Source of the DNA: Persicitalea sp963716085
Lineage (GTDB): Bacteria; Bacteroidota; Bacteroidia; Cytophagales; Spirosomataceae
NCBI GenBank assembly: GCA_963716085.1
Contig: OY970288.1
Span: forward strand, 3,658,001-3,722,000
DNA length: 64,000 nucleotides
Reading direction: 5' to 3'
Positions 8,521-17,059 of the stretch are shown here, piece after piece (the stretch's first letter is position 1; each line of letters begins with the position of its first letter). The notes below the pieces were generated by a model that was given only the letters and a program-made list of their open reading frames with translations, was not told where the DNA came from and made no database searches. The position numbers were made by a program, and so were the translations under genes.

Positions 8521-11500
8521 TTACAGAACCAACTGGATACCGAGCAGATAAATCGTCGGCTTGGGGTAGTTGTGCCAGATCATACCCTGCGAGAAGGCGC
8601 TGTTGCCACCGCCCTGGTTGGTAGGCGTCACCTCCGGATCGCCCACGATGGGGTCTTCTACCAGCAGGAAGAAATTCTGGGCCGAGGCATAGAATCGCAG
8701 CCGGTTCAATTTCAGTCGGTTCGTCAGCTCGGTGGGCAGTGTATAGCCGATAAGTGCGTTACTACCGCGCAGAAACGAGCCATTCTTGATCCACTGCGTA
8801 TCGACGTTCGTCACGTAGCCCGCCCGGGTTTCGCGAACCTCGGCAATTTGGGTATTCTGGTTGGTGGGCGTCCAGGCATTCAGCACGGAGGTGTAGCTGT
8901 TGGCCAGTGCCTGACGGTCTTCGCTGGGGTGCAGGTTCATCAGCATTACATCGTTGCCGTACATGAACTGGAGTTCGAGCGTGGCGTCGAAGTTGCCAAA
9001 TCTCAAGTTGTTGTTTAGCGCCCCCCAGCCTTTGGGGCTGCCGTTGCCAATAATGCTGCGGTCGGCGTCGGTGATGGCGCGGTCGCCGTTTACGTCCAGA
9101 TACTTGACATCGCCGGGCAGAATGGTCAGGTTGTTTCGGTAGCTGGTAAACTTCGCCGCTTCCTCACGCTCGGCTTCGCTCCAGACGCCCAGCCGCGTCA
9201 GCCCCCAGAAAGACCCCACGGGTTCGCCTACCCGGATGATGTTGGTAGGGTTGGTGAAGTTGGGACCACCTACGTTGAAAATATCCGATGGGGTGGCCAG
9301 TGACAATACCTTGTTGCGGTTGAGCGAGAGGTTGAAGTTGGTGCTCCATGTAAAGTTCGGACGGCTGACGTTGATGGTATTTAGGCCAAACTCCAGGCCT
9401 TTGTTTTCCATCGAACCCACGTTTCGTCGAATCGTGGCGTATCCACTCGACTGCGGAACGGGCGCATCGAGGAGCATATCCGTGGTCAGGCGGTAGTAGT
9501 AATCCGCTTCCAATGAAACCCGTCCATTGAATAGGCCCAACTCTAAGCCAACGTCGGTCTGTGCGGTTTTCTCCCAGCGCAAGTCGGGGTTGGATAGTCG
9601 GCTGATGCCCGTTCCGCCGATGCGGATGTCGTTGTAGATCGTGGCGTAGTTGGAACTCAGCAACGACAGCGACGAGTAGGGCGGAATTTCAGAGTTACCC
9701 GTCAAGCCATAGCTACTGCGAATTTTCAAGTTCGAGATGATGGGGTTGTCCGCGAGGAATGGTTCTTCCGACACGCGCCAGGCCACAGCGGCCGAGGGGA
9801 AAAACGCGAACTTGTTGTTCTCACCAAATTTGCTCGAACCGTCGGCCCGGCCCGTTGCCGTAAAGAGATAGCGGTTTTTGTAGCCGTAGTTGACGCGCCC
9901 AAAATACGAGTTGAACGCAAACCGGAACGCATTGGAACCCACGCCGGGATTGGTGGCACCGGCACCCAGGTTGTTGAAACCGAAGTAGTCGGTGGCGAAA
10001 TTGTTGACACTGGCGTTGATCGAGAATACGTTGGTTTCCTGCCAGGAAATACCCAGCAGCCCGTCGACCGAATGATCCTGACCGAACTGCTTGTTATAAT
10101 TCAGCAGATTTTCCAGCGACCAGAACGTTTCTTTACGATTGTTGACCGACGCGTTTCCGTTGCCGCCAATGTTGAGCGTCCGGGTGGTGGATTGGTTCAC
10201 CTCCTGCGTTTGGATATTCGTGCCCAGGATGCTCTTGAACTGCAGGCCGGGGGCCAGCGTGACTGTAGCGGCCAGACTCCCCAAGGTAGTCTGGGTGTTC
10301 TGGATGTACTTGCGGCCTTCCAACTGGTGAAGGGCGTTGAATGTGCCTTCTGCATTGGGGTAGTCGCGGTTGTTGGCGTAGGTGCCGTCGGGAAACTTGG
10401 CGGGCATGAACGGAAAGTCCTCCACCATCCGACGGGCTACCTGGTCATTCTGATCGACAATGTTCTCCGCCTGATTGTTGTAGCTCAGCGTACCGCTTAG
10501 TTTCAGCCATTTCTTCACTTGGTCGTCGATCGTAAACCGGCCCGAATAACGCTTCATGTAGGATGTTTTGAATAGTCCCTGATCGTCACGGTATCCTAGC
10601 GAAAGTGAATACTGCGTGCGCTCGCTGCCCCCGCCGAAGCCCAGCTGATGGTTCTGCGAGAGCTTGTTCTGGGTGATGTCCTTCATCCGGTCGACGTCGT
10701 ACAACGGATTTCCCTGCGCATCGAACAGGCGCGGGTCGATCCGTTTTTTAACCGGATCCAGGTTGGCATACTTGCCCGAGGCCCAGCCGACGGGATCGTA
10801 CTTCTGGATATTCTGGTAGGACAAGTCCTCCACGGCCAGATATTCCCTGGCATTTAACACGCGTGGCCGGTTGGGGCCGATGGTGTTCACGCTGAACTGG
10901 CTGTCGTAGGTCACGCGGCTCTCGCCCGCCTTACCCTTCCGGGTAGTGACCAGAATGACGCCGTTGGCACCCCGTGCGCCATAGATAGCCGTCGACGAAG
11001 CATCTTTCAGGACTTCTACGGACACAATATCGTTGGGGTTGATAAAGTCGATGGCATTACTGAACTGATTGCCCGTACTCTGGGGCAGAAACACGCCATC
11101 GACCACGTAGAGCGGGTTGTTGGAGGAGTTGATCGAACTGAAGCCGCGAATCCTGACCGTAGTCCTGCCACCGGGCCGTCCCGAGTTGGTATTGACCTGA
11201 ACACCCGGCATTCTACCGGACATCATCTGGTTGAGCGAAGGGGCGGGACGCTCCTGCAGCTCGGCTTCCTTTACTGAACCTACGGCTCCGGTCAAGTCTG
11301 ATTTCCTGGCCGTACCATAACCGATAACGACTACTTCGCTCAATACTCTGGTGTCGGCCGCCAGCATCAGGTCGATGGTAGAGCGCGTGCCAACAGCTAC
11401 TTCCTGGCTCAAATAACCCACAAAACTGAACACGAGGGACGCCCCGTTGTCGGGAACCGAAATGCTATAACCGCCCTGCTCGTTGGTAGTCGTACCCTGG

Positions 11501-11754
11501 CTGGTACCCTTCACCACGACGTTGACGCCGGGCAGCCCTTGGCCCGTTTCTGAATCAGTTACCTGTCCCCTAATCGTTCTATCTACGATTGGGGCGTTCA
11601 CAGTAGCGGATGCGGTAGGCTTTGCCGCGTGGACTTCGGCAGGATTGCCAGTGACAGCTACTCCCAATCCCAATAGCAGCAGGAGGCCTGCGGGCGCAAA
11701 CAAGCTTCCTCGGAAGGAAGAGCTTTTGCCGGGTGGAAAAAATTCGTGTTTCAT
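8521..11754 (-). CDS. SusC/RagA family TonB-linked outer membrane transporter
   Basis: The 1077-residue protein has an N-terminal export signal, a carboxypeptidase-regulatory-like domain (about residues 60-140, with RGQVTDSETGQGLPGVNVVV), then VVIGYGTARKSDLTGAVGSV. A plug domain (with GSVKEAELQERPAPSLNQMM) and a long beta-barrel follow. This is the SusC layout without the N-terminal STN domain, so this pair is probably not driven through an anti-sigma signalling route. It imports a large nutrient across the outer membrane with TonB energy, together with the SusD encoded next. There is no regulator gene beside it. Confidence 0.95.
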   Translation of the reverse strand: MKHEFFPPGKSSSFRGSLFAPAGLLLLLGLGVAVTGNPAEVHAAKPTASATVNAPIVDRTIRGQVTDSETGQGLPGVNVVVKGTSQGTTTNEQGGYSISVPDNGASLVFSFVGYLSQEVAVGTRSTIDLMLAADTRVLSEVVVIGYGTARKSDLTGAVGSVKEAELQERPAPSLNQMMSGRMPGVQVNTNSGRPGGRTTVRIRGFSSINSSNNPLYVVDGVFLPQSTGNQFSNAIDFINPNDIVSVEVLKDASSTAIYGARGANGVILVTTRKGKAGESRVTYDSQFSVNTIGPNRPRVLNAREYLAVEDLSYQNIQKYDPVGWASGKYANLDPVKKRIDPRLFDAQGNPLYDVDRMKDITQNKLSQNHQLGFGGGSERTQYSLSLGYRDDQGLFKTSYMKRYSGRFTIDDQVKKWLKLSGTLSYNNQAENIVDQNDQVARRMVEDFPFMPAKFPDGTYANNRDYPNAEGTFNALHQLEGRKYIQNTQTTLGSLAATVTLAPGLQFKSILGTNIQTQEVNQSTTRTLNIGGNGNASVNNRKETFWSLENLLNYNKQFGQDHSVDGLLGISWQETNVFSINASVNNFATDYFGFNNLGAGATNPGVGSNAFRFAFNSYFGRVNYGYKNRYLFTATGRADGSSKFGENNKFAFFPSAAVAWRVSEEPFLADNPIISNLKIRSSYGLTGNSEIPPYSSLSLLSSNYATIYNDIRIGGTGISRLSNPDLRWEKTAQTDVGLELGLFNGRVSLEADYYYRLTTDMLLDAPVPQSSGYATIRRNVGSMENKGLEFGLNTINVSRPNFTWSTNFNLSLNRNKVLSLATPSDIFNVGGPNFTNPTNIIRVGEPVGSFWGLTRLGVWSEAEREEAAKFTSYRNNLTILPGDVKYLDVNGDRAITDADRSIIGNGSPKGWGALNNNLRFGNFDATLELQFMYGNDVMLMNLHPSEDRQALANSYTSVLNAWTPTNQNTQIAEVRETRAGYVTNVDTQWIKNGSFLRGSNALIGYTLPTELTNRLKLNRLRFYASAQNFFLLVEDPIVGDPEVTPTNQGGGNSAFSQGMIWHNYPKPTIYLLGIQLVL

Positions 11755-12033
11755 AAGGTTTGGGATTGGTAGTTAGATGTTTTGATTATAGGAATATGTT
11801 AAACGATTGGGGATAAGCATATTGGCAGTGAGTAAGCGCAGCTAATTTTTGGTATAAATGAAATGAATAATGTACTAAATCCAATGCTCGTATTTTATAC
11901 TCTTACCTTGGTAATATTTTTTTAAAAATTTTTTAAAAGCACTTTCAGGGCAATGGATTGGCCTAAAAATTTTTCCCGCCTTTCCAACCATTTCCGCCGA
12001 AAGGGTATCTACCCCTAAAAAACCGACTGCGCT
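11755..12033. other. Divergent intergenic region between SusC pair 1 and LVIVD gene
   Basis: No gene is visible in these 279 bases. The right half is AT-rich, with long T and A runs around 11918-11940. It should hold the promoters for both flanking operons, but I do not see a convincing TAnnTTTG element for either. Confidence 0.5.
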
Positions 12034-12576
12034 ATGAAAAAAATATTCCCGATTTTAACCATAAGCTTATTACTGGGCATGATCGCCTGCGACCCGCCCG
12101 TGGATCGCACATCAGGCGGCCCGGCCTTCGACGGCACGGGCTACCGCGCGGTGTACGCTACCGCCGCCGAACTCGCTAACATAGAGACCCAGTCGCCCCG
12201 TGCCCTGCGCAAGCCGGGCAAGATTTACGTGCAGGGCAATTATCTGTTTGTAAATGAGCAAGGCGAGGGCCTGCACGTGATCGACAACGCCGACCCGACC
12301 AAGCCCCGTAAGATTTCTTTCCTGAAGATTCCCGGCAATAACGATATGGCCGTTAAGGGCCGCTTCCTCTACGCCGACAACGCCCGCGACCTGGTAGTGC
12401 TTGACATCGGCGATCCGACCAGCATCAAAGTGTTGAAGCGTATCGCAGACGCCATCCCGCCGCAGAATTACCCCTCGTTGCAGCAAGTCTATTTCGAGTG
12501 TCCCGAGAAAAACAAAGGTACCATCGTAGCTTGGGAGAAGGTGTCGATGAGTTCGCCGCCCGCGTGCTTCCGGTAG
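12034..12576 (+). CDS. LVIVD-repeat lipoprotein (short)
   Basis: The 180-residue protein has a lipoprotein signal peptide ending GMIAC (Cys19). Residues 70-150 hold LVIVD-type repeats, seen as KIYVQGNYLFVNEQGEGLHV and GRFLYADNARDLVVLDIGDP. Such repeats build beta-propeller blades on cell-surface proteins. It is too short for a full propeller. It is the first gene of a three-gene plus-strand run with a longer LVIVD lipoprotein and a small beta-barrel protein. The C-terminal Cys near the end (PPACFR) may matter for folding. Function unknown. Confidence 0.8.
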   Translation: MKKIFPILTISLLLGMIACDPPVDRTSGGPAFDGTGYRAVYATAAELANIETQSPRALRKPGKIYVQGNYLFVNEQGEGLHVIDNADPTKPRKISFLKIPGNNDMAVKGRFLYADNARDLVVLDIGDPTSIKVLKRIADAIPPQNYPSLQQVYFECPEKNKGTIVAWEKVSMSSPPACFR

Positions 12577-12580
12577 TTCT

Positions 12581-12610
12581 GTTTAGTTGTTTAGTTGTTT
12601 AGGGTTTAAA
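12581..12610 (+). repeat. Tandem GTTTAGTT words
   Basis: GTTTAGTT occurs twice and is followed by GTTTAGGG and TTTAAA, filling the gap directly after the stop codon of the first LVIVD gene. Confidence 0.55.
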
Positions 12611-12690
12611 TCATGAAATTCAAGGGGTTGAAATGTGCTTTTGCGTATTTCTTGCCATTTGAGTTTCCTCATCAATATCTTTCCTACAAA

Positions 12691-13467
12691 ATGAAAACTT
12701 ACTTCATACGACATACCGCGCGGTTTTTAGCCTTGGTGGCAACGGCGGCCTTAGGCTGGGGTTGCGATGCCGGGTTGAAATCAGCCGACATTTCACCCGG
12801 TTCGCAGACGGGCGTGGGTGGGTCGATGGCGCGGTTTGCCATTACGGGCAATACGCTTTACATTGCCACGCAGCAGAGTCTGGAGGTCTATGACATCACC
12901 CAGCCCGACCAGCCCAGCAAGACCGTTAAGCGCGATCTGGGCGTGGGGATCGAGACGATTTTTCCTTACAAAGGAAATCTGTTCATCGGCTCGACCAACG
13001 GAATGTATATCTTCGATAATTCCGACCCTAAAGCACCACGGCAGCTCAGTTTTTACGCGCACATTCAAAGCTGTGATCCGGTGGTGGTGCAGGGCAACTA
13101 CGCCTACGTGACCCTGCGCAACGGTTCGGCTTGTCGGCGATTTACGTCCCAATCTTCGCTCGATGTGGTGGACGTATCCAACCTTTCGAACCCTCGGTTG
13201 TTGAGCAGCATGGGTATGGAATCGCCTTATGGCTTGGGCGTGGATGGCAATCGGCTCTTTGTTGGCGAGGGCAGTCGGGGTTTGAAACTATTCGATATTT
13301 CCGATCCGATAAAGCCCATTTTAATGGAGTATCGGAGCGATATTCCTACCTACGACGTAATCCCCTACCGCTCGACGCTCATCGTTACGGGCGAGAAGGG
13401 AATTTTTCAGTACCGCTATGATGACAAAGACCGGTTCGATTTATTGAGTAAAATTGCGGTAGAATGA
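12691..13467 (+). CDS. LVIVD-repeat lipoprotein (long)
   Basis: From the ATG at 12691 the product is 258 residues with a lipoprotein signal peptide (ending LGWGC). An ATG at 12613 would add 26 residues in front of this signal and is unlikely. At least four LVIVD-type blades follow, for example ITGNTLYIATQQSLEVYDI, YKGNLFIGSTNGMYIFDN, VDGNRLFVGEGSRGLKLFDI and STLIVTGEKGIFQY. A surface-exposed beta-propeller is expected. The stop overlaps the next start as ATGA, so translation is coupled with the beta-barrel gene. Confidence 0.85.
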   Translation: MKTYFIRHTARFLALVATAALGWGCDAGLKSADISPGSQTGVGGSMARFAITGNTLYIATQQSLEVYDITQPDQPSKTVKRDLGVGIETIFPYKGNLFIGSTNGMYIFDNSDPKAPRQLSFYAHIQSCDPVVVQGNYAYVTLRNGSACRRFTSQSSLDVVDVSNLSNPRLLSSMGMESPYGLGVDGNRLFVGEGSRGLKLFDISDPIKPILMEYRSDIPTYDVIPYRSTLIVTGEKGIFQYRYDDKDRFDLLSKIAVE

Positions 13468-14153
13468 AAAAATACGGTCTGCTCCTTTCGCTGTCACTCG
13501 CCGGTTCGGTCTGCTTCGCCCAAATACCCAAGCCTAACACGCTGGGTTCGGTCATCATTCTGAAGATAACGCCGCTGGCGTTGTTCGACTTGGACAATAC
13601 GGTGCAGATTGGCCTGGAGGTGCCACTGCGGAATCCAGCCTGGACGATTCAGCAAGAGTTGGGTTACGGTCATTCGGCTTTCAATTTATGGTATGGCGAG
13701 CGTATCGAGCACCCTAACCGCGAAACCTGGCGTTCGCGCACCCAACTCCGCTATTACTTTCGGGATCAGAACCGCAACAGTCCTTATTTGGCCGGAGAGT
13801 ATTTATTTAAATTGAATAGGGAAAAGAAATACGAGAGCGTAGGCATGGAATGTGCCAACGGCCAATTTGGCCCTTGCGCCTACTTCCAAAACCGCGACAC
13901 GCACCTGGGCCGCTTCGTCAATGCTTTTCACGTAAAGTGGGGGTGGCAGTTTCCGATGGGCAAGCGCATGACGTTCGATACCTACGTGGGCGGCGGAATC
14001 CGGGCGCTGAACGTCCGGTATCTGGGACTGCCGGAAGACACCCGCCGAAACGTCAACAACACAGATTTCTTCGACATTCGCACCAACCGCATTGGCAGGT
14101 ACGGCCCGATGGGAAGTTTTTCGATGGGCTTTCACCTTGGCTGGCGGATTTGA
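13464..14153 (+). CDS. Secreted beta-barrel-like protein (DUF3575-like)
   Basis: The 229-residue protein has a signal peptide ending CFAQ and alternating-strand segments ending in an aromatic residue (MGSFSMGFHLGWRI), the look of a small outer membrane beta-barrel. The order of strands (QIGLEVPLRN, WTIQQELGYGHS, SRTQLRYYF) resembles DUF3575 proteins; this assignment is tentative. Its start overlaps the stop of the LVIVD lipoprotein by four bases, suggesting that the propeller proteins and this barrel act together at the outer membrane. Confidence 0.7.
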   Translation: MKKYGLLLSLSLAGSVCFAQIPKPNTLGSVIILKITPLALFDLDNTVQIGLEVPLRNPAWTIQQELGYGHSAFNLWYGERIEHPNRETWRSRTQLRYYFRDQNRNSPYLAGEYLFKLNREKKYESVGMECANGQFGPCAYFQNRDTHLGRFVNAFHVKWGWQFPMGKRMTFDTYVGGGIRALNVRYLGLPEDTRRNVNNTDFFDIRTNRIGRYGPMGSFSMGFHLGWRI

Positions 14154-14158
14154 AGAGA

Positions 14159-14200
14159 GGGTCAAAGGGTCAAAGGCACAAAGGCACAAAGGCACAAAGT
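14159..14200 (+). repeat. Tandem GGCACAAA / GGTCAAA words
   Basis: Two GGGTCAAA words are followed by three GGCACAAA words, immediately after a stop codon. A looser form of the same words follows the serine hydrolase gene at 16883-16918. Confidence 0.6.
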
Positions 14201-14251
14201 GAAGAACAAATAGGCAGAAGTACAGTAGGGTAGTTCAAAGATCTGATTTGC

Positions 14252-14277
14252 CCCAGTAGTACCCAGTACCCAGTACC
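14252..14277 (+). repeat. Tandem CCCAGTA words
   Basis: CCCAGTA-type heptamers occur three times in 26 bases, with one more AGTACC at about 14294, upstream of the pyrB promoter element. Confidence 0.45.
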
Positions 14278-14317
14278 GGAAGGCCGGCCCCGCCAGTACC
14301 AAGAACGAAGAAGTCGT

Positions 14318-14325
14318 TATCTTTG
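14318..14325 (+). promoter_or_regulatory. Bacteroidota -7 element of pyrB
   Basis: TATCTTTG matches the TAnnTTTG consensus of the Bacteroidota primary sigma factor exactly and lies 23 bases before the pyrB ATG. No clear -33 TTG is seen at the expected distance. Confidence 0.5.
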
Positions 14326-14348
14326 CCAAACTTTCTCACAAAAAGACG

Positions 14349-15269
14349 ATGGCACAACTCTCGGTTCGGCATTTGTTAGGAATCAAGAATCTGAACGAAA
14401 CGGATATTCACACGATTCTCGATACCGCGACTCAGTTTAAAGAAGTCATCAATCGCCCGATCAAGAAAGTCCCCTCCCTGCGCGACATCACCATCGCCAA
14501 CGTTTTTTTTGAAAACTCCACCCGCACCCGCCTTTCCTTCGAGCTCGCCGAAAAGCGCCTTTCGGCCGACGTCGTGAACTTCTCGGCTTCGGGCAGCTCG
14601 GTCACCAAGGGTGAAACGCTGCTCGACACGGTGAACAATATCCTGGCTATGAAGGTGGATATGATCGTGATGCGCCATAGTAGTCCGGGTGCGGCGTATT
14701 ACCTCTCCTCGCGCATTCCGGCTAACGTCATCAACGCCGGCGATGGCACCCACGAACACCCCACACAAGCGCTGCTCGATGCTTTTTCGATGCGCGAGAA
14801 GCTGGGTGATTTACAAGGCAAGAAAATCGCGATCATCGGCGACATTCTGCATTCGCGCGTAGCGCTGTCCAATATTTTCTGTTTGCAAAAATTAGGCGCC
14901 GACGTGATGGTCTGCGGGCCGACAACGCTCATACCCAAGTACCTGCCTGAACTGGGCGTAAAGGTTGGTCACGACGTGCGGGCCGCGCTGCGCTGGTGCG
15001 ACGTAGCCAACGTGCTGCGCATCCAACTGGAACGGCAGCAGATCAAGTACTTCCCCTCCCTGCGCGAGTACTCGCTCTACTTCGGCATCGACAAAGCCAT
15101 GCTCGACGAACTCGACCGCGAGATCGTACTGATGCACCCCGGCCCCATCAACCGCGGCGTCGAACTCTCGTCCGACGCCGCCGACTCGGCGCATTCTATC
15201 ATCTTAAATCAAGTGGAAAATGGCGTGGCGGTACGGATGGCGGTGCTGTTTCTGCTGGCGCAGCAGTGA
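14349..15269 (+). CDS. pyrB: Aspartate carbamoyltransferase catalytic subunit
   Basis: The 306-residue cytosolic enzyme joins carbamoyl phosphate and aspartate to N-carbamoyl-aspartate, the committed step of pyrimidine synthesis. The carbamoyl-phosphate loop STRTR is at residues 57-61 (in FFENSTRTRLSFE), and the second conserved block HEHPTQALLDAF is present. Length is normal for the class. No regulatory subunit (pyrI) is adjacent. The gene stands alone with its own promoter element; pyrR is 22 kb away in this window. Confidence 0.97.
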   Translation: MAQLSVRHLLGIKNLNETDIHTILDTATQFKEVINRPIKKVPSLRDITIANVFFENSTRTRLSFELAEKRLSADVVNFSASGSSVTKGETLLDTVNNILAMKVDMIVMRHSSPGAAYYLSSRIPANVINAGDGTHEHPTQALLDAFSMREKLGDLQGKKIAIIGDILHSRVALSNIFCLQKLGADVMVCGPTTLIPKYLPELGVKVGHDVRAALRWCDVANVLRIQLERQQIKYFPSLREYSLYFGIDKAMLDELDREIVLMHPGPINRGVELSSDAADSAHSIILNQVENGVAVRMAVLFLLAQQ

Positions 15270-15273
15270 TTTT

Positions 15274-15312
15274 AAGGAGAAGGAAGGAAAGGAGGATGGA
15301 GGAAGGGATGGG
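15274..15312 (+). repeat. Purine-only GGA tract
   Basis: This 39-base stretch is almost entirely A and G, built from GGA/GGAA units, between pyrB and the downstream end of the small antitoxin-like gene. Confidence 0.5.
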
Positions 15313-15327
15313 TGTTCCAGGTCCACT

Positions 15328-15507
15328 TCAATTTTGCCACGACCTTACCGTTTGTACCGCTTCCTCGCATGATTTGGTTTGGTTTTGCTTGATCTGCTGC
15401 AAACCCTTCTCCACCTTTTCAATGAGAATAAGTCGCTCGATTAGGTCTTCCAGTTCAAATTCCGGGGGCAGTTCTTTCACCGCCTCGACCACTTTTTGCT
15501 TAGTCAT
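15328..15507 (-). CDS. Small antitoxin-like protein, apparently without a toxin
   Basis: A 59-residue frame runs from the ATG at 15507 to a TGA at 15328. It reads MTKQKVVEAVKELPPEFELE, then DLIERLILIEKVEKGLQQIK, and ends EEAVQTVRSWQN. This helical pattern, with PPEFELEDLIERLI and a closing tryptophan region, is that of short antitoxins found before RelE/ParE-type toxins in Bacteroidota. No toxin frame follows on the minus strand, where a purine tract and pyrB stand instead. It may be a remnant of a degraded module, or an orphan regulator. Strand, length and composition support a real gene. Confidence 0.7.
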   Translation of the reverse strand: MTKQKVVEAVKELPPEFELEDLIERLILIEKVEKGLQQIKQNQTKSCEEAVQTVRSWQN

Positions 15508-15610
15508 GTATTTTTAGAAATAATTTTTCATCAAAATAGAGGTTATTGTTCGGCAAGTAGTTTTCCCCCGCCTCAATCTTTTCCCCCAAAATCTTTTTTC
15601 CTTTTCTTGC

Positions 15611-16882
15611 ATGAAAAGAAAGTTCCTCCCGATTCTTTACCTGCTGCTGGGGATCGCCCTCACTTCCGATAGTTTTGCCCAGTATTTTCAAAAAGCTAAA
15701 ACGCCCGAAGAAGTCGGCTTCTCGGCCGAGCGACTCAAACGCCTCGACGCGCTGATGCAGGGCTTTGTCGATGAGGGTTTGGCCCCCAATGCCGTCACCT
15801 TTGTAGCTCGCAAAGGTAAAATCGTGCATCACAAAACCTTTGGATACAGCAACGTCGAGAAAAGAACACCACTCAAAAAAGACGACATCTTCCGCATCGC
15901 GTCCCAGACCAAGCTCCTGACGACCCTCTCGATGATGATGCTCTACGAGGAAGGCAAATTCCTGATGACCGACCCGGTGAGCAAGCACATTCCGGCCTTC
16001 AAGAATCCGAAAGTACTGGAAGACTTCGACAAAGAAACGCTTACCTACACCACCCGCCCGGCCAAGCGAGAAGCCACTATTCACGATCTCTTGACCCATA
16101 CGGCGGGTATTCCCTACGGCCACCCTCTGGATAAATTGCCCGAATTCCAGATCCCCTACCTCAATTCCTTGAAGGCCGAAACATTGGCCGACGTGGTGCC
16201 AAAGATCGGCGCGCGACCGCTGCTGAACGACCCCGGCGAAAAGTTCGTCTATGGCCTCAACGCCGATGTGGCGGGCTACCTGGTAGAAATCCTATCGGGA
16301 CAGTCGCTCGATGAATTTTTCAAGGAGCGAATTCTCAAGCCGCTGGAAATGGAGGATACCTATTTCTACCTCCCGTCCGCAAAGGTTAATCGCCTCGTGC
16401 CGCTCTACGCCAAGCCCAAGGCCGATGAACCCATGACGCTCAGCGACAACGATGCCAACCGTAACTTCGCCATCAAAGGTGCCCAGACCTACTACGCGGG
16501 CGGCGCGGGACTGGTGGGGCCCATCGAGGATTACGCCAAGGTATGTCAACTGATTCTGAACGGCGGCACCCTGAACGGCAAGCGGCTTTTGGGAACAAAA
16601 ACGGTGGAGCTAATGACCCGCAACCAAATCGGCGACCTCGAAGTCTGGGACCGTTCCGACCATTTTGGCTATGGCTTGCAGATCATCACCGACCACAGCC
16701 GCTACGGCGATCAGGCCACGCCCGGCTCCCTAACCTGGGGCGGCGCCTACTGCTCGGAATACACCATCGACCCCAAAGAAGACCTCATCATGCTCGTTTA
16801 CACCAACATCCACCCCTACGCGCACTACGGCGATTTTGTCAGGAAGTTCAGGGTGGCGGTTTATCAATCAATTGTGGATTGA
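15611..16882 (+). CDS. Beta-lactamase-family serine hydrolase (class C fold)
   Basis: The 423-residue exported protein has a signal peptide ending SFAQ. The nucleophile motif SQTK is at residues 98-101 (RIASQTKLL), with Ser98 and Lys101 as the expected catalytic pair. Tyr214 in FVYGLNADV sits at the place of the YxN motif, and the C-terminal TWGGAYCSEY at the third motif. The family includes esterases, D-aminopeptidases and penicillin-binding-protein relatives; resistance to beta-lactams should not be assumed. It acts in the periplasm or outside the cell. It is monocistronic, with word repeats on its downstream side. Confidence 0.9.
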   Translation: MKRKFLPILYLLLGIALTSDSFAQYFQKAKTPEEVGFSAERLKRLDALMQGFVDEGLAPNAVTFVARKGKIVHHKTFGYSNVEKRTPLKKDDIFRIASQTKLLTTLSMMMLYEEGKFLMTDPVSKHIPAFKNPKVLEDFDKETLTYTTRPAKREATIHDLLTHTAGIPYGHPLDKLPEFQIPYLNSLKAETLADVVPKIGARPLLNDPGEKFVYGLNADVAGYLVEILSGQSLDEFFKERILKPLEMEDTYFYLPSAKVNRLVPLYAKPKADEPMTLSDNDANRNFAIKGAQTYYAGGAGLVGPIEDYAKVCQLILNGGTLNGKRLLGTKTVELMTRNQIGDLEVWDRSDHFGYGLQIITDHSRYGDQATPGSLTWGGAYCSEYTIDPKEDLIMLVYTNIHPYAHYGDFVRKFRVAVYQSIVD

Positions 16883-16918
16883 AGGCACAAAGATCCAGAG
16901 ACACAAAGGTTCAAAGTG
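16883..16918 (+). repeat. GGCACAAAG / ACACAAAGG words after stop codon
   Basis: This is a looser version of the GGCACAAA repeat at 14159-14200, again starting directly after a plus-strand stop codon. Confidence 0.45.
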
Positions 16919-17030
16919 GTACGGCCTAAGCCGCACAAGGTCTCAGATCTTTTGCTGGGATAGTAGGAGCGAAGAACACTCAATTTTACTTTCATTAAAC
17001 CGCCGATTTGCCGCCATGGGACGACCCGCT

Positions 17031-17059
17031 GTTTAAACTCTAAACTTTAAACCCTAAAC
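17031..17059 (+). repeat. GTTTAAAC / CTAAAC words upstream of BASS transporter
   Basis: The words GTTTAAACTC, TAAACTTTAAAC and CCTAAAC fill the 29 bases up to the ATG of the transporter gene, so they occupy its ribosome-binding region. Confidence 0.5.

Noticed and set aside
12034..13467. A single LVIVD gene broken by a frameshift
   Set aside because: Each part has its own complete lipoprotein signal peptide and its own natural end, with repeat sequence between them.
14349..15269. PyrR attenuator upstream of pyrB
   Set aside because: The gap holds word repeats and a promoter element with only a 23-base space to the ATG; no hairpin pair was found.
15611..16882. Beta-lactamase conferring antibiotic resistance
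   Set aside because: The SxxK serine hydrolase fold is shared with esterases and peptidases; nothing here shows drug hydrolysis.
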